Assembly (NCBI GenBank): GCA_037481715.1
Contig: JBBFLD010000005.1
Span: 203,254-267,253, forward strand
Length of the DNA: 64,000 bases
Reading direction: 5' to 3'
Origin: Rosettibacter sp037481715
GTDB lineage: Bacteria > Bacteroidota > Ignavibacteria > Ignavibacteriales > Melioribacteraceae
In this document: positions 1-9,328 of the stretch, in pieces
How the letters are laid out: every line of letters starts with the position of its first letter
How positions within the stretch are numbered: position 1 is the first letter of the stretch
Made by a program: the position numbers and the translations under genes
Notes under the pieces: model-generated
What the model saw: the letters and a program-made list of their open reading frames with translations, nothing else
Told to the model about the DNA's origin: nothing
Databases searched by the model: none

Positions 1-487
1 CATAAAGTGTAAGTGACGGACTGAGAGAAATCATTATTGAAATAATCATTACAAACAAAACACCATTATCAATTGAATACATTACAGCAGGACCCACAAA
101 TGAACGAACAGCATTTATATCATTTGTGGCATGAGACATAATATTTCCAGTAGAATTATTTTGAAAAAATCTCAAAGGAAGTTTTTGAATATGATTCCAG
201 AAATCATGTCTTAAATCATACTCAATTTTTCGAGACACAACAATGATTGTTTCTCTTATCAGGAATTGAAATACGCCGGAGACAAAAGTAACTCCAACAA
301 TAAGAAGAGCATAATTAACAATTACTTTTGTATTAATATTTTCTTTTAATGAATTTATTCCGTCCTTGATTAAAATTGGAACATAAACAGAACCAATATT
401 AGAAAGGATAATGAATAAAATTCCAAGCAAAAGAGTTTTCTTATAACGGATAAAGTATTTTTTTAGATATAAAAGATTTCTAAACAA
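1..487 (-). CDS. ABC exporter, transmembrane domain (partial, runs off window start)
   Basis: This is the N-terminal part of an ABC transporter half-exporter of the MsbA/MdlB type; the ATPase domain would lie beyond the window edge. My translation of the minus strand gives a basic start, a first hydrophobic helix (KTLLLGILFIILSNIGSVYV), a second near IVNYALLIVGVTFVSGVFQF, and the family's cytoplasmic segment, with RKIEYDLRHDFWNHIQKLP followed by RFFQNNSTGNIMSHATNDIN. The frame is open back to a TAG at 500-502, with no ATG near the N-terminus. I chose TTG at 485-487, with AGGA just upstream but at short spacing, so the start is uncertain. The substrate cannot be told. It lies upstream-to-downstream in the same direction as nothing else visible here; serS follows on its 5' side. 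Confidence 0.8.
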   Translation of the reverse strand, partial: MFRNLLYLKKYFIRYKKTLLLGILFIILSNIGSVYVPILIKDGINSLKENINTKVIVNYALLIVGVTFVSGVFQFLIRETIIVVSRKIEYDLRHDFWNHIQKLPLRFFQNNSTGNIMSHATNDINAVRSFVGPAVMYSIDNGVLFVMIISIMISLSPSLTLY

Positions 488-549
488 GTTCCTGCCGTTA
501 ATTTTACTTTTCTAAACACAATTGCAAATATAAAAATTCAATTACGCAA

Positions 550-1827
550 TTATCCTATAACTTCAAACCCGGTATATTTATGAAGAACCTTTGGAACTAT
601 AACTTTCCCTTCGGGGGTTTGATAATTCTCGAGCAGCGAAACCATTAATCTGCTTGTTGCAAGTCCGCTGCCGTTTAATGTATGCACATATTCCACTTTT
701 TTTGTTTCTTCTCTTCTAAATCTAATGTTTGCTCTTCTTGCTTGAAAAGCTTCGAAGTTGCTGCAAGAAGAAGCCTCGAGCCATTTATTTTCTGCAGGCG
801 ACCATGTTTCAATATCATAGCATTTTGCAGCAGAAAAACTTAAATCTCCAGTGCATAGCAATATTACACGGTAAGGAATTTTTAATGCTTGCAAAATATC
901 TTCTGCATCTTTCACCAAGCTTTCTAATTCATTATAAGAATCTTCTGGTCTTGCAAATTTTACCATTTCAACTTTGTTAAATTGATGAACTCTTAGAAAA
1001 CCTTTTGATTCTTTTCCATACGAACCAGCTTCTCTTCTAAAGCAGGGAGAATATCCAACATATTTAATTGTTAAATCTTTTTCCTGAAGAATTTCATCTC
1101 GATGAATATTTGTAATTGGCACTTCTGCAGTTGGTATCGGATAAAGTCCATCTTTTTCGATAAAATACATATCCTCTTCTAATTTTGGAATTTGACCTGT
1201 TCCTTTCATTGATTCACGATTAACAAGAACAGGAGGAAAAATTTCTTTGTAACCATGATGCTGCAAATGAAAATCGAGCATAAAGTTAATCAAAGCTCTT
1301 TCGAGTGTTGCACCTTTTCCTTTATAGAGTGGAAATCCTGAACCGGAGATTTTAGTTCCTCTTTCAAAATCCAGAATATCAAGTTTTTTGCCCAGTTCGA
1401 TATGGTCTTTTACTTCAAAGTCAAATTCGAAAGAAAAATCCTCAGGCAGCCATCTTCTAACTTCAACATTATCTTCTGCTGATTTTCCAACAGGAACAGA
1501 TGAATGAGCAAGATTCGGCGTACATCTTAAAATTTCTTCTAACTTATCTTCTACTTCTTTCAATTGTTTATCGAGTTCTGCAATTTCATCGCCAACTTTT
1601 TTCATCTCCTCAAATATTGCAGTTGTATCTTCACCTCGTTTTTTCATTTGAGGAATTTGAGAAGAAACTTTATTTCGAAGAGCTTTCAATTCATCACTTT
1701 TTGCAATTAAGCTTCTTCTTTTTTCATCGAGTTCAAGAATGTCGTCTACGACATCAGCAGAATTTTTATTTAATAGACCCTGTCTAACTAAATCAGGATT
1801 TTCACGAATGAATTTGATATCTAGCAT
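550..1827 (-). CDS. serS: Seryl-tRNA synthetase
   Basis: Charges tRNA-Ser with serine in the cytoplasm. The 425-aa length is normal for bacterial SerRS. Residues about 1-110 form the long antiparallel coiled-coil arm that grips tRNA (charged repeats around KALRNKVSSQ and ELDKQLKEVEDKLEEIL). The class II catalytic domain follows, with the PIPTAEVPITN serine-binding segment, motif 2 (CFRREAGSYG ... GFLRVHQFNKVEM) and motif 3 near the end (NGSGLATSRLMVSLLENYQ). The family more often has NGSGLAVGRT at motif 3, and this variant keeps the key Gly and Arg. It ends with the usual PEVL-type tail (GKVIVPKVLHKY). leuS is 43 bp upstream on the same strand, so the two synthetases may be co-transcribed. 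Confidence 0.97.
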   Translation of the reverse strand: MLDIKFIRENPDLVRQGLLNKNSADVVDDILELDEKRRSLIAKSDELKALRNKVSSQIPQMKKRGEDTTAIFEEMKKVGDEIAELDKQLKEVEDKLEEILRCTPNLAHSSVPVGKSAEDNVEVRRWLPEDFSFEFDFEVKDHIELGKKLDILDFERGTKISGSGFPLYKGKGATLERALINFMLDFHLQHHGYKEIFPPVLVNRESMKGTGQIPKLEEDMYFIEKDGLYPIPTAEVPITNIHRDEILQEKDLTIKYVGYSPCFRREAGSYGKESKGFLRVHQFNKVEMVKFARPEDSYNELESLVKDAEDILQALKIPYRVILLCTGDLSFSAAKCYDIETWSPAENKWLEASSCSNFEAFQARRANIRFRREETKKVEYVHTLNGSGLATSRLMVSLLENYQTPEGKVIVPKVLHKYTGFEVIG

Positions 1828-1870
1828 GTTATATTTTACCTCATTATTAGATATTTATGTATAACAAAAT

Positions 1871-4336
1871 TTACTTCACAACTATATTATAAATCTTATT
1901 GGGCACATAAATTTCTTTTACAATCTGTTTACCATTGACATACGATTTAACTTTTTCATCTTCATAAACTCTTGCTTTTACTTCTGACTCCGGTAAATCA
2001 ATCGGCATTTCAATTTTTGCACGTACTTTTCCATTTATCTGAACTACAATCAATACATTTTCTTTTACAAGTGCTGCAGCATCAACTTCGTACCAGAAAG
2101 GATTTTCATAAATCGATTTTTCTTTCCCAATTAAATTCCAGCATTCTTCTCCAAGATGAGGTGCAAGAGGAGAAATCATCAATGCAAATCTTTCAAGTGC
2201 ATAAGTCTGTAAATCTTTTCTGCATTCACTCAAGTTTTTGAAATCATTAAGTAATTCCATTAACGCTGCTACAGCTGTATTGAATCTAAAGTTATCTATT
2301 TCTGAATCTACTTTTGCCAAAGTTTGATTTACTTTTCTATAAACAAGTTTTTCTTGTTCGTTGAGTTCCGAGATATCAAATTTATCTTTTGAAGGAAATT
2401 CCTTTGCAATATTTTTATACGATTCAAAAAGTGTATAAACACGCTGAACAAATCTATCAACTCCTACAATACCTTTGTCGCTCCAATCTCCTCCCATTTC
2501 ATATGGACCCATAAACATTAAATACATTCTAAAAACATCTGAGCCAAACTGTTCAAGAAAAACATTTGGGTCAACAACATTTCCTTTCGATTTAGACATC
2601 TTAGCGCCTTGATTTGTAATTGTGCCTTGATGAATGAGTTTCAAAAATGGTTCATCGCTGTTAACTAATCCAATATCTCTTAAAAATTTGTGGATGAATC
2701 TTGCATACAAAAGATGCATCGTTGCATGTTCAGCTCCACCGACGTAAACATCAACCGGTGTCCATTTATTTGCTAAGTCAACATCAAACATTCCTGCTTC
2801 ATATTTTGGATTTAAGTAACGCAGATAATACCATGATGAGTCTACGAATGTATCCATTGTATCTGGGTCTCGTTTTGCAGGAGCTCCACACTTTGGACAA
2901 GTTGTATTTATAAATTCTTCGCAGCTTGCAAGTGGAGAACCGCCTTCAGGTTTAAAGTTAACATTATAAGGAAGAATAACAGGAAGCTGTTCTTCAGGAA
3001 CAGGAACTTCGCCGCATTTTTCGCAATGAACAATTGGAATCGGAGTTCCCCAATAACGCTGACGTGAAATTAACCAATCTCTCAATCTATAATTTACAGT
3101 TCTCTTGCCAATTCCCTGAGCTTCCAAATCTTCAGAAATTTTTTGAATCCCAACATCTGAACTTAATCCGTTATATTTGCCAGAGTTAATCATTATTCCA
3201 ACATCTGTATAAGCTTGAGTAAGTTCATCTTCCTCTTTTGTTCCTGGTTGAAGAATTACTTTTTTAATTGGGAGATTAAATTTCTTAGCAAATTCAAAAT
3301 CGCGTTCATCATGACCGGGAACAGCCATAACGCAGCTTGTTCCATAAGTTGCAAGAACATAATCTGCTATCCAAATTGGAACGCGTTCACCATTTACCGG
3401 ATTAATAGCATAAGCTCCTGTTGGAACGCCGGTTTTTTCTTTTACAGTCGAAGTTCTTTCAACTTCAGTTAAAGATTTTATTGAATCAATATATTTTTCA
3501 ACACCTTCACGAAATTCTGGTTTTGTAATTTTAAGAACTAAATCATGTTCTGGAGCTAAAACCACATAAGTAACACCAAACAAAGTATCCGGTCTTGTAG
3601 TGAACACTCTTATTTTTTCATCATGTCCTTCAATTTGAAAATCGATTTCAGTTCCATAACTTTTTCCAATCCAGTTGATTTGCATTATTTTAGTTTTTTC
3701 TGGCCAATCTATTTTATTTAAGCCGTCAAGAAGTTCATCTGCATATTGAGTAATCTTGAAAAACCATTGAGTAAGATTTTTTTGAATTACAGTTGTTCCG
3801 CATCGCTCACATCCGCCGTCACTTAAAACCTGCTCTCTTGCAAGAACCGTTTGACATGAAGGGCACCAATTTACGGGTGCATTTTTTCTGTAAGCCAATC
3901 CTCTTTTATACATTTGAAGAAAAAGCCATTGATTCCATTTATAATATTCAGGAACACATGTCATCAACTCTGCATCCCAATCATACATTCCACCCATACG
4001 ATTTAACATTTTGCGAATATCTCGAATGTTCTGCAAAGTGCTATCCTGTGGATGGATGCCAGTTTTAATAGCATAATTTTCAGCAGGAAGTCCAAATGCA
4101 TCGTAACCCATTGGTTCAAATACATTAAAGCCTTTTAATTTTTTATAACGAGCAAATGAATCTGTTGGACCGTAATTATACCAATGTCCAATGTGCATTT
4201 TTGCACCAGAGGGATAAATAAACATTACAAGCACATAAAGTTTTTTATCAATTTTAGATAAATCTGTTTTGAATACTTTTTTTTCTTCCCAAAATTTTTG
4301 CCACTTTAATTCGATTTCTTCAAATGGATATTTCAT
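1871..4336 (-). CDS. leuS: Leucyl-tRNA synthetase
   Basis: Charges tRNA-Leu with leucine. It is a class I synthetase of 821 aa, the usual bacterial size. The HIGH motif is at residues 48-51 (HIGH within KMHIGHWYNYG) and KMSKS at 579-583. Zinc-binding cysteine pairs are at C158/C161 with C176/C179, and again at C438/C441 with C480/C483. The CP1 editing domain lies between about 225 and 420 and carries the conserved TTRPDT (about 246-251) and GHDERD (341-346) segments that hydrolyse mischarged tRNA. The C-terminal anticodon-binding domain ends with a VQINGKVRAKI segment typical of LeuS. Possibly an operon with serS downstream. The 100 bp upstream hold a small hairpin (see 4360-4378). Confidence 0.98.
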   Translation of the reverse strand: MKYPFEEIELKWQKFWEEKKVFKTDLSKIDKKLYVLVMFIYPSGAKMHIGHWYNYGPTDSFARYKKLKGFNVFEPMGYDAFGLPAENYAIKTGIHPQDSTLQNIRDIRKMLNRMGGMYDWDAELMTCVPEYYKWNQWLFLQMYKRGLAYRKNAPVNWCPSCQTVLAREQVLSDGGCERCGTTVIQKNLTQWFFKITQYADELLDGLNKIDWPEKTKIMQINWIGKSYGTEIDFQIEGHDEKIRVFTTRPDTLFGVTYVVLAPEHDLVLKITKPEFREGVEKYIDSIKSLTEVERTSTVKEKTGVPTGAYAINPVNGERVPIWIADYVLATYGTSCVMAVPGHDERDFEFAKKFNLPIKKVILQPGTKEEDELTQAYTDVGIMINSGKYNGLSSDVGIQKISEDLEAQGIGKRTVNYRLRDWLISRQRYWGTPIPIVHCEKCGEVPVPEEQLPVILPYNVNFKPEGGSPLASCEEFINTTCPKCGAPAKRDPDTMDTFVDSSWYYLRYLNPKYEAGMFDVDLANKWTPVDVYVGGAEHATMHLLYARFIHKFLRDIGLVNSDEPFLKLIHQGTITNQGAKMSKSKGNVVDPNVFLEQFGSDVFRMYLMFMGPYEMGGDWSDKGIVGVDRFVQRVYTLFESYKNIAKEFPSKDKFDISELNEQEKLVYRKVNQTLAKVDSEIDNFRFNTAVAALMELLNDFKNLSECRKDLQTYALERFALMISPLAPHLGEECWNLIGKEKSIYENPFWYEVDAAALVKENVLIVVQINGKVRAKIEMPIDLPESEVKARVYEDEKVKSYVNGKQIVKEIYVPNKIYNIVVK

Positions 4337-4359
4337 AGCTCACATAAATTTGTTTGAAA

Positions 4360-4378
4360 TTGATAAGAAACTTATCAA
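4360..4378 (-). terminator. Short hairpin between S8 protease and leuS
   Basis: TTGATAAG and CTTATCAA form an 8-bp stem with a 3-nt loop. The sequence lies downstream of the S8 protease stop and 24 bp upstream of leuS. There is no long T-run on the minus strand after the stem, so it could be a weak terminator for the protease transcript or a leader structure of leuS. Confidence 0.4.
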
Positions 4379-4436
4379 AAACGAAAGGGTTAATCAAGGA
4401 AACCGCTTGGTTATTTGATAAAACTAATTCTTTAGG

Positions 4437-7256
4437 TTACTTCATCAATATCATCTTTTTCACAAAGAAATTATAATCAGTTTGAAGTGCATAAAAATAA
4501 ACTCCGCTTGAAAGGTCTGATGCATTAAATTCAACAGTATATCTTCCGGGTTCTTTTGTTTCATTAACCAGAGTTCTAATTTCTCTCCCCAAAGCATCAT
4601 AAACTTTCAAAATAACTCGGCTTGATTTTGATATTTGATAACTGATTATGGTAGAAGAATTAAAAGGATTGGGATAGTTTTGATATAATACAAATTCTTT
4701 GAGTAAAGGTTCTTCATTGGATACATCAGAAATTAACGAAATATATTTTTCTCTGCTTAAACGAATTGCATTTCTAATTTCATTTAAGTTTTCTCCTGCT
4801 GCAAGTGCAAATGCAACCGGAAGAGTTTCTCCTGCAGGAATATTAAATGGTCCGCCTGAAATTGTAAAAGAAACATCTGCAGGACCAATACCATTTTTTA
4901 CAACACCGCTTGAAAGTGAAATCCATTTATCTTTCTTAGTAAATCCTCCTGCTTCTAAATCGAACAAAGTAATTTCATTATAAATTGGATAGAATCCATA
5001 TTTATCAGAAGAAATTAATGCTGCTGCGGCGTAATTTGTACTCAAAGATTTATCGATACAGTATGCATAACCAAAATTATCATTAATATCATAATCTGCA
5101 GAATCTTTTGTTGCTTCATTTGGTGGAATATCCCAATCAAAGAAAAATCCTGCATAGAGTCCATTAATATTTTTTGTTGTCGTGTTTTTCAAATTCATAA
5201 CTAAAATTATAAAATTGTCATACGGTGGCTGACTGAATGAATATGATTTAAGATGTGTCTCAATTCCTAATCTTCCTTCACCAAAATTATAATCATCAAA
5301 TACAGCCGTACCAATTTCATCTCCATCTGTTTTTAAGATCTTAAATTGGTCTATAATTCTAAAATCATTTCTTTGAGAATAAGTTTCTCTTGCAGCATCC
5401 ATAACAGTTGTTTCAGAAGTTCCATACATAAAAGCGCCTTCAAACATTAAATTTTCATCCCTGAAAGTAAATCCAAGTCCTTCTTGATTATCTGGATAAT
5501 CATTAAATCCAAGAGTTCCTTTGCTTGTAATTGTCATAGAAATTTTATTAGCAGTGTGACTGTCATAAGTTGGATTAATTCTTGCAGAAAACCATTGAAA
5601 GTCCGAATAATTATTTCCTGAAAATTTCAGCATAAAATTAACTGTGTGATTATATGGTGCATTATTCAAAACTATGAAAGAAAACTCATTGTTCTCAGAT
5701 GTAATTGTTTCGAGTGTGTTTAATTGATTAATTGAAAATCTGGAATTAACGATTTGAATGGAAGTGTCGCTGCAAATTAAATCTACATCAATGTTAGAAG
5801 CTGCATCAAGAAAATTTTGAAATGTAATATTGATAAAAACTTGTTCTCCTTTTTCAAGCAGTCCATTTTGATTTCCTTTATCAAGAAATTTTACATTCAC
5901 CGCACGAATGGAAATCAAATTTGTATCTTTTACAGCTTTATATGCATTAATTCTGCCGTGACCCAAAAGGTATTTTAAAGAATCATTATGAAATGAATAA
6001 ATATCATCTGATGTCATTCTAATTTTTTCTGCAACTTGAAGAGGAGTATACTTCGGAAATCTTGAAAACACCAATGCTGCCAAACCAGCAACATGAGGTG
6101 CCGACATTGATGAGCCGCTGATTTGTTTATACTTTTGTCCTGAGATTGTGGGCCAAGTAGAAATGATTGAAGTGCCAGGAGCCAAGACATCAACATAATT
6201 ACCATAATTACTGCCAGAAGTATTGCTGTAGTATGCTCTATGAATTCCATCAGAATCAAGCCAGCCAACAGAAAGAACTCCATTGTAACTTGCTGGATAA
6301 AATGGTTCTCTTTTGTTTTCGTTGCCTGCAGAAGCTACAACAAGTGCTCCTTTTGAAATTGCATAATCAATTATTTCCTGTTCATATCTCGAATATCCAT
6401 AACCGCCCCAGCTGCAGTTAATCACTTTTGCTCCATTATCAGCAGCATACTTAATTCCTTCAAAACCATAATAAACATATGGTTCATTTTGTGCGTTTCT
6501 TTTATCCCCTCTTGATACTTTCACCGGCATTATTGAACAATTATATCCAACAGAAGCAATTCCAATTTTATTATCTGTAACTGCAGCTGCAATTCCTGCT
6601 ACATGTGTTCCATGATAACCAACTCCAAATCCTAATGGTGCTTTATCTTCTGAGGGATCATTATCTGGCGTTCCATTTAATCCGCCAAAATCATATCCAA
6701 GTATATTTCCATTATTATCTCGATAAATATTTCCAATTATGTCTGGATGTCTCCAGTCAACTCCAACATCAACAATTGCAATAATTATGCTTGAATCTCC
6801 TTTAGTAATATCCCAAGCTTTTGAAGCAGAAATTTGAGTTAGATTAATTTGTGTTCCGGCAAAATAAATTGAGTCGTTTGGATTGTATGTTATCTGTCTA
6901 ACAAATTTTGGTTCTGCCCATTCAAGTTCCTTCATTCTTGAAATTTTTTGCGAGATAATAAATGGGTCGTTACCAGATTTCAGTTTTACATTGTAAATCC
7001 TATCAAATTTATCTGTTCCTTTCTTCAATACATTTTGAAATTCAGAAAAGACTGGTTTTATTTCCTGAACAGCATCGCTTTTCAAGAGAGAATTTATTCT
7101 TCTTTGAATCTCTGCAGGATAAGCATAATCATCCTTAACTTTTATTATAATTGTGTTTGAAAGATATATCAAATTATCTTTTTTAATAATTTCTTCTTGA
7201 GCGAAAATCAAAATTGTGTAAAAGATTATAAAAGCAAAAAAGATTTTTATCTTCAT
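4437..7256 (-). CDS. Secreted subtilisin-like (S8) serine protease with T9SS sorting domain
   Basis: An exported protease. Residues 1-19 are a Sec signal peptide (FFAFIIFYTILIFA). The S8 triad reads D163 (IAIVDVGVDWRHPD), H215 (GYHGTHVAGIAAA) and S383 (GSSMSAPHVAG), with N312 in GNEN as the oxyanion-hole residue. The catalytic domain covers about 135-440. It is followed by about 400 residues of beta-rich, mostly unassigned sequence. The last 85 or so residues are a C-terminal sorting domain: YQNYPNPFNSSTIISYQI, then a VYDALGREIRTLV segment and LSSGVYFYAL, ending in basic residues. This is the classic type A T9SS signal, so the protein is probably carried across the outer membrane and attached or released. 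It is evidence that the organism has a T9SS. Substrate unknown. Confidence 0.93.
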   Translation of the reverse strand: MKIKIFFAFIIFYTILIFAQEEIIKKDNLIYLSNTIIIKVKDDYAYPAEIQRRINSLLKSDAVQEIKPVFSEFQNVLKKGTDKFDRIYNVKLKSGNDPFIISQKISRMKELEWAEPKFVRQITYNPNDSIYFAGTQINLTQISASKAWDITKGDSSIIIAIVDVGVDWRHPDIIGNIYRDNNGNILGYDFGGLNGTPDNDPSEDKAPLGFGVGYHGTHVAGIAAAVTDNKIGIASVGYNCSIMPVKVSRGDKRNAQNEPYVYYGFEGIKYAADNGAKVINCSWGGYGYSRYEQEIIDYAISKGALVVASAGNENKREPFYPASYNGVLSVGWLDSDGIHRAYYSNTSGSNYGNYVDVLAPGTSIISTWPTISGQKYKQISGSSMSAPHVAGLAALVFSRFPKYTPLQVAEKIRMTSDDIYSFHNDSLKYLLGHGRINAYKAVKDTNLISIRAVNVKFLDKGNQNGLLEKGEQVFINITFQNFLDAASNIDVDLICSDTSIQIVNSRFSINQLNTLETITSENNEFSFIVLNNAPYNHTVNFMLKFSGNNYSDFQWFSARINPTYDSHTANKISMTITSKGTLGFNDYPDNQEGLGFTFRDENLMFEGAFMYGTSETTVMDAARETYSQRNDFRIIDQFKILKTDGDEIGTAVFDDYNFGEGRLGIETHLKSYSFSQPPYDNFIILVMNLKNTTTKNINGLYAGFFFDWDIPPNEATKDSADYDINDNFGYAYCIDKSLSTNYAAAALISSDKYGFYPIYNEITLFDLEAGGFTKKDKWISLSSGVVKNGIGPADVSFTISGGPFNIPAGETLPVAFALAAGENLNEIRNAIRLSREKYISLISDVSNEEPLLKEFVLYQNYPNPFNSSTIISYQISKSSRVILKVYDALGREIRTLVNETKEPGRYTVEFNASDLSSGVYFYALQTDYNFFVKKMILMK

Positions 7257-7284
7257 AAAATTCTCATAATCTAATTTGATAAAT

Positions 7285-9180
7285 TTACTTCAACTCAAAA
7301 GAATTATCTTTTGAATTAATATCTGGAATTTGACTGTTCCCAAGCTCAATTTTCTTAATCTTCTTTTTTGAATGAATATTAATCTTCTTTTCTAACTCAC
7401 CATTTTTCCATATGTCTGCTTTTGCTTCATAAATCAACTTGTTTGTACTGTCTTCATAAATTGCATTTATTTTTACTGGAAGCGGTAATCCTCCTTTATT
7501 CATAATTACTACTTCTACTTGATTTCCTTTTTGATTGGCATTTTTAATCGATAGGTCAGGATACTTTGTATCAAAGAACCATGCTTTCCAGAACCAATCT
7601 AAATTTTGTTTTGAAACATCATTAAAAGTAAAAAAGAAGTCGTATGGAACAGGATGCTTGCCATTCCATCGATTAATATATTCATGCAGACATTTTTTGA
7701 ATAAATCATCGCCAAGCAAATCTCTCAAAAAATCGTAAGCAGCTGCTGGTCTTCTATATGAAGCATTTCTGTAAGAAGCTCCTCTCATTTGATAAGAAGG
7801 AATCATTGGAGGCAAATCTTTATCTGTTCCGCCTATTTCATTATAACTCTGTGCATTTCGAGTGCGAGGGTCATAACCTTCTGCTTGCTCTGTTTGAAAA
7901 TCAAATGGCAGCATTGTTGCCCATCCTTCATCCATCCATGCATATTTTCTTTCATTTATTCCCATAAAAAAAGGGAAATATGTATGAGAAATTTCGTGGG
8001 AAGTTAAATGTATTGTCCCATGAATTTCAGGCACTGAGGAATTATTGCACATCATTGGAAATTCCATTCCACCTTGACCATTAAAGACTGTCATCGCAGG
8101 ATAAGGATATGGATAGCCTGGAATATGATTCGAAAAACTTTCGATTGATTTTCTTGCAATTTCTGCTACTTGATAAAAATCTTTTGAATTAGGATTGTAT
8201 GCTGCAGAAATGAAAGCTCTTCTGCCTGTTTGTTTATCTACAATTAAACTTGATGCATCCCACAAATAGTGATTGCTTAGAGCAAATGCAAAGTCAGGAA
8301 CATATTCAGCTTTAAATCTATAAGTTAATTTTTCTTTGTTCACTGTTATTAAATCAGAATAATCTTCTTCACTAATTATTTTTACAATTTCGTCTGACGA
8401 TAATGCTTTCTTATATTTTTCTAAAATTTTTTCTGAAAAAACTTCTTCAGGATTTTGTAAAACTCCAGTTGCCCAGATAACATAATTTTTAGGAACTGTA
8501 AGTTCAACTTCATAATTTCCAAAATCATTATATGTTTCTGTATTGCCGGTATAGCTAATCATATCCCAGCCGTCAATATCATCATAAACTGCAATTTGAG
8601 GAAACCAATAAGCTACAAACATTGAAGTGCTGTCGTATGCACCCATTCTAATCTGAGATTTATCTGGAATTAAACATGACCATTGAAATTCCATTTCAGC
8701 TTTTTCTTTTGGCAGCAATGGTTCTGGAAGTTGAATAATAAGATTTGTTCCTTCGCGGCGAGGTGATTCTTTTTTATCATCTATTATTATTTCATTGCTG
8801 TTATAAACTATCTTTTTTAATTCTACACCGTCATTAACTGCATCAGAAGAAATTTGAAAATCACGTATGTTGCCTTTGCGATAAATATCCATCAAGAGTT
8901 TAACTACTATTCTTTTGAGTGTATCTGGACTATTGTTATAATAAATTACTTTTTCTTCTCCAATAATTTTTCTCTCTGCAGGAAATATTTCTGCTTTGAT
9001 ATTATAGTCAGCTCTGTTTTGCCAATAATTTTTTCCAGGCTTGCCATCATAAGAGCGAGTTTCGTTTTCATAAGCTTTCTGAAAATTTACTGGAATAAAA
9101 AAGGAAGTCTTCTGTGCAAAAGAAATTGCTGGTAACAATAAAATTAGAATGAGCTTTAACAGATTAGTTTTCATTTTCAT
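7285..9180 (-). CDS. Exported M1 family zinc metallopeptidase (gluzincin)
   Basis: A 631-aa aminopeptidase-like enzyme with a signal peptide (LLKLILILLLPAISFAQ, cleavage after about residue 22), so it acts in the periplasm or outside. The zinc site is H395-E396-x-x-H399 (SHEISHTYFPFF) with the third ligand E418 (WMDEGWATM). The substrate-recognition motif GGMEF is at 370-374, close to the GAMEN of M1 enzymes. The N-terminal half (about 55-300) is the M1 beta-sandwich saddle, and the C-terminal part about 530-631 looks like a small beta domain. It is 29 bp from the S8 protease in the same direction, so the two exported peptidases may share a transcript. Exact specificity cannot be told. Confidence 0.9.
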   Translation of the reverse strand: MKMKTNLLKLILILLLPAISFAQKTSFFIPVNFQKAYENETRSYDGKPGKNYWQNRADYNIKAEIFPAERKIIGEEKVIYYNNSPDTLKRIVVKLLMDIYRKGNIRDFQISSDAVNDGVELKKIVYNSNEIIIDDKKESPRREGTNLIIQLPEPLLPKEKAEMEFQWSCLIPDKSQIRMGAYDSTSMFVAYWFPQIAVYDDIDGWDMISYTGNTETYNDFGNYEVELTVPKNYVIWATGVLQNPEEVFSEKILEKYKKALSSDEIVKIISEEDYSDLITVNKEKLTYRFKAEYVPDFAFALSNHYLWDASSLIVDKQTGRRAFISAAYNPNSKDFYQVAEIARKSIESFSNHIPGYPYPYPAMTVFNGQGGMEFPMMCNNSSVPEIHGTIHLTSHEISHTYFPFFMGINERKYAWMDEGWATMLPFDFQTEQAEGYDPRTRNAQSYNEIGGTDKDLPPMIPSYQMRGASYRNASYRRPAAAYDFLRDLLGDDLFKKCLHEYINRWNGKHPVPYDFFFTFNDVSKQNLDWFWKAWFFDTKYPDLSIKNANQKGNQVEVVIMNKGGLPLPVKINAIYEDSTNKLIYEAKADIWKNGELEKKINIHSKKKIKKIELGNSQIPDINSKDNSFELK

Positions 9181-9300
9181 TCTCGCTTGTTATCATACAA
9201 AGTAAAAATAATTAAAAGAAGTGTTATTACAAATGAAGTTTTATCTGAAGATTATTGATATGAGTTTTATATAGTTCGAAGAAATTTTGTTTATTCAGAA

Positions 9301-9322
9301 GCTGCCGGAAAATTCCGGCAGC
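9301..9322 (-). terminator. Strong hairpin downstream of gyrA
   Basis: GCTGCCGGAA and TTCCGGCAGC form a perfect 10-bp GC-rich stem around two As, starting 7 bp past the gyrA stop. It stands out in AT-rich surroundings and is placed to end the long dnaA-to-gyrA run of minus-strand genes. Only a broken T-run follows on the minus strand. Confidence 0.75.
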
Positions 9323-9328
9323 ATTTAA

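Noticed and set aside
4337..4436. T-box or other riboswitch upstream of leuS
   Set aside because: Only a short hairpin is visible; no T-box consensus or tRNA-pairing segment was found.
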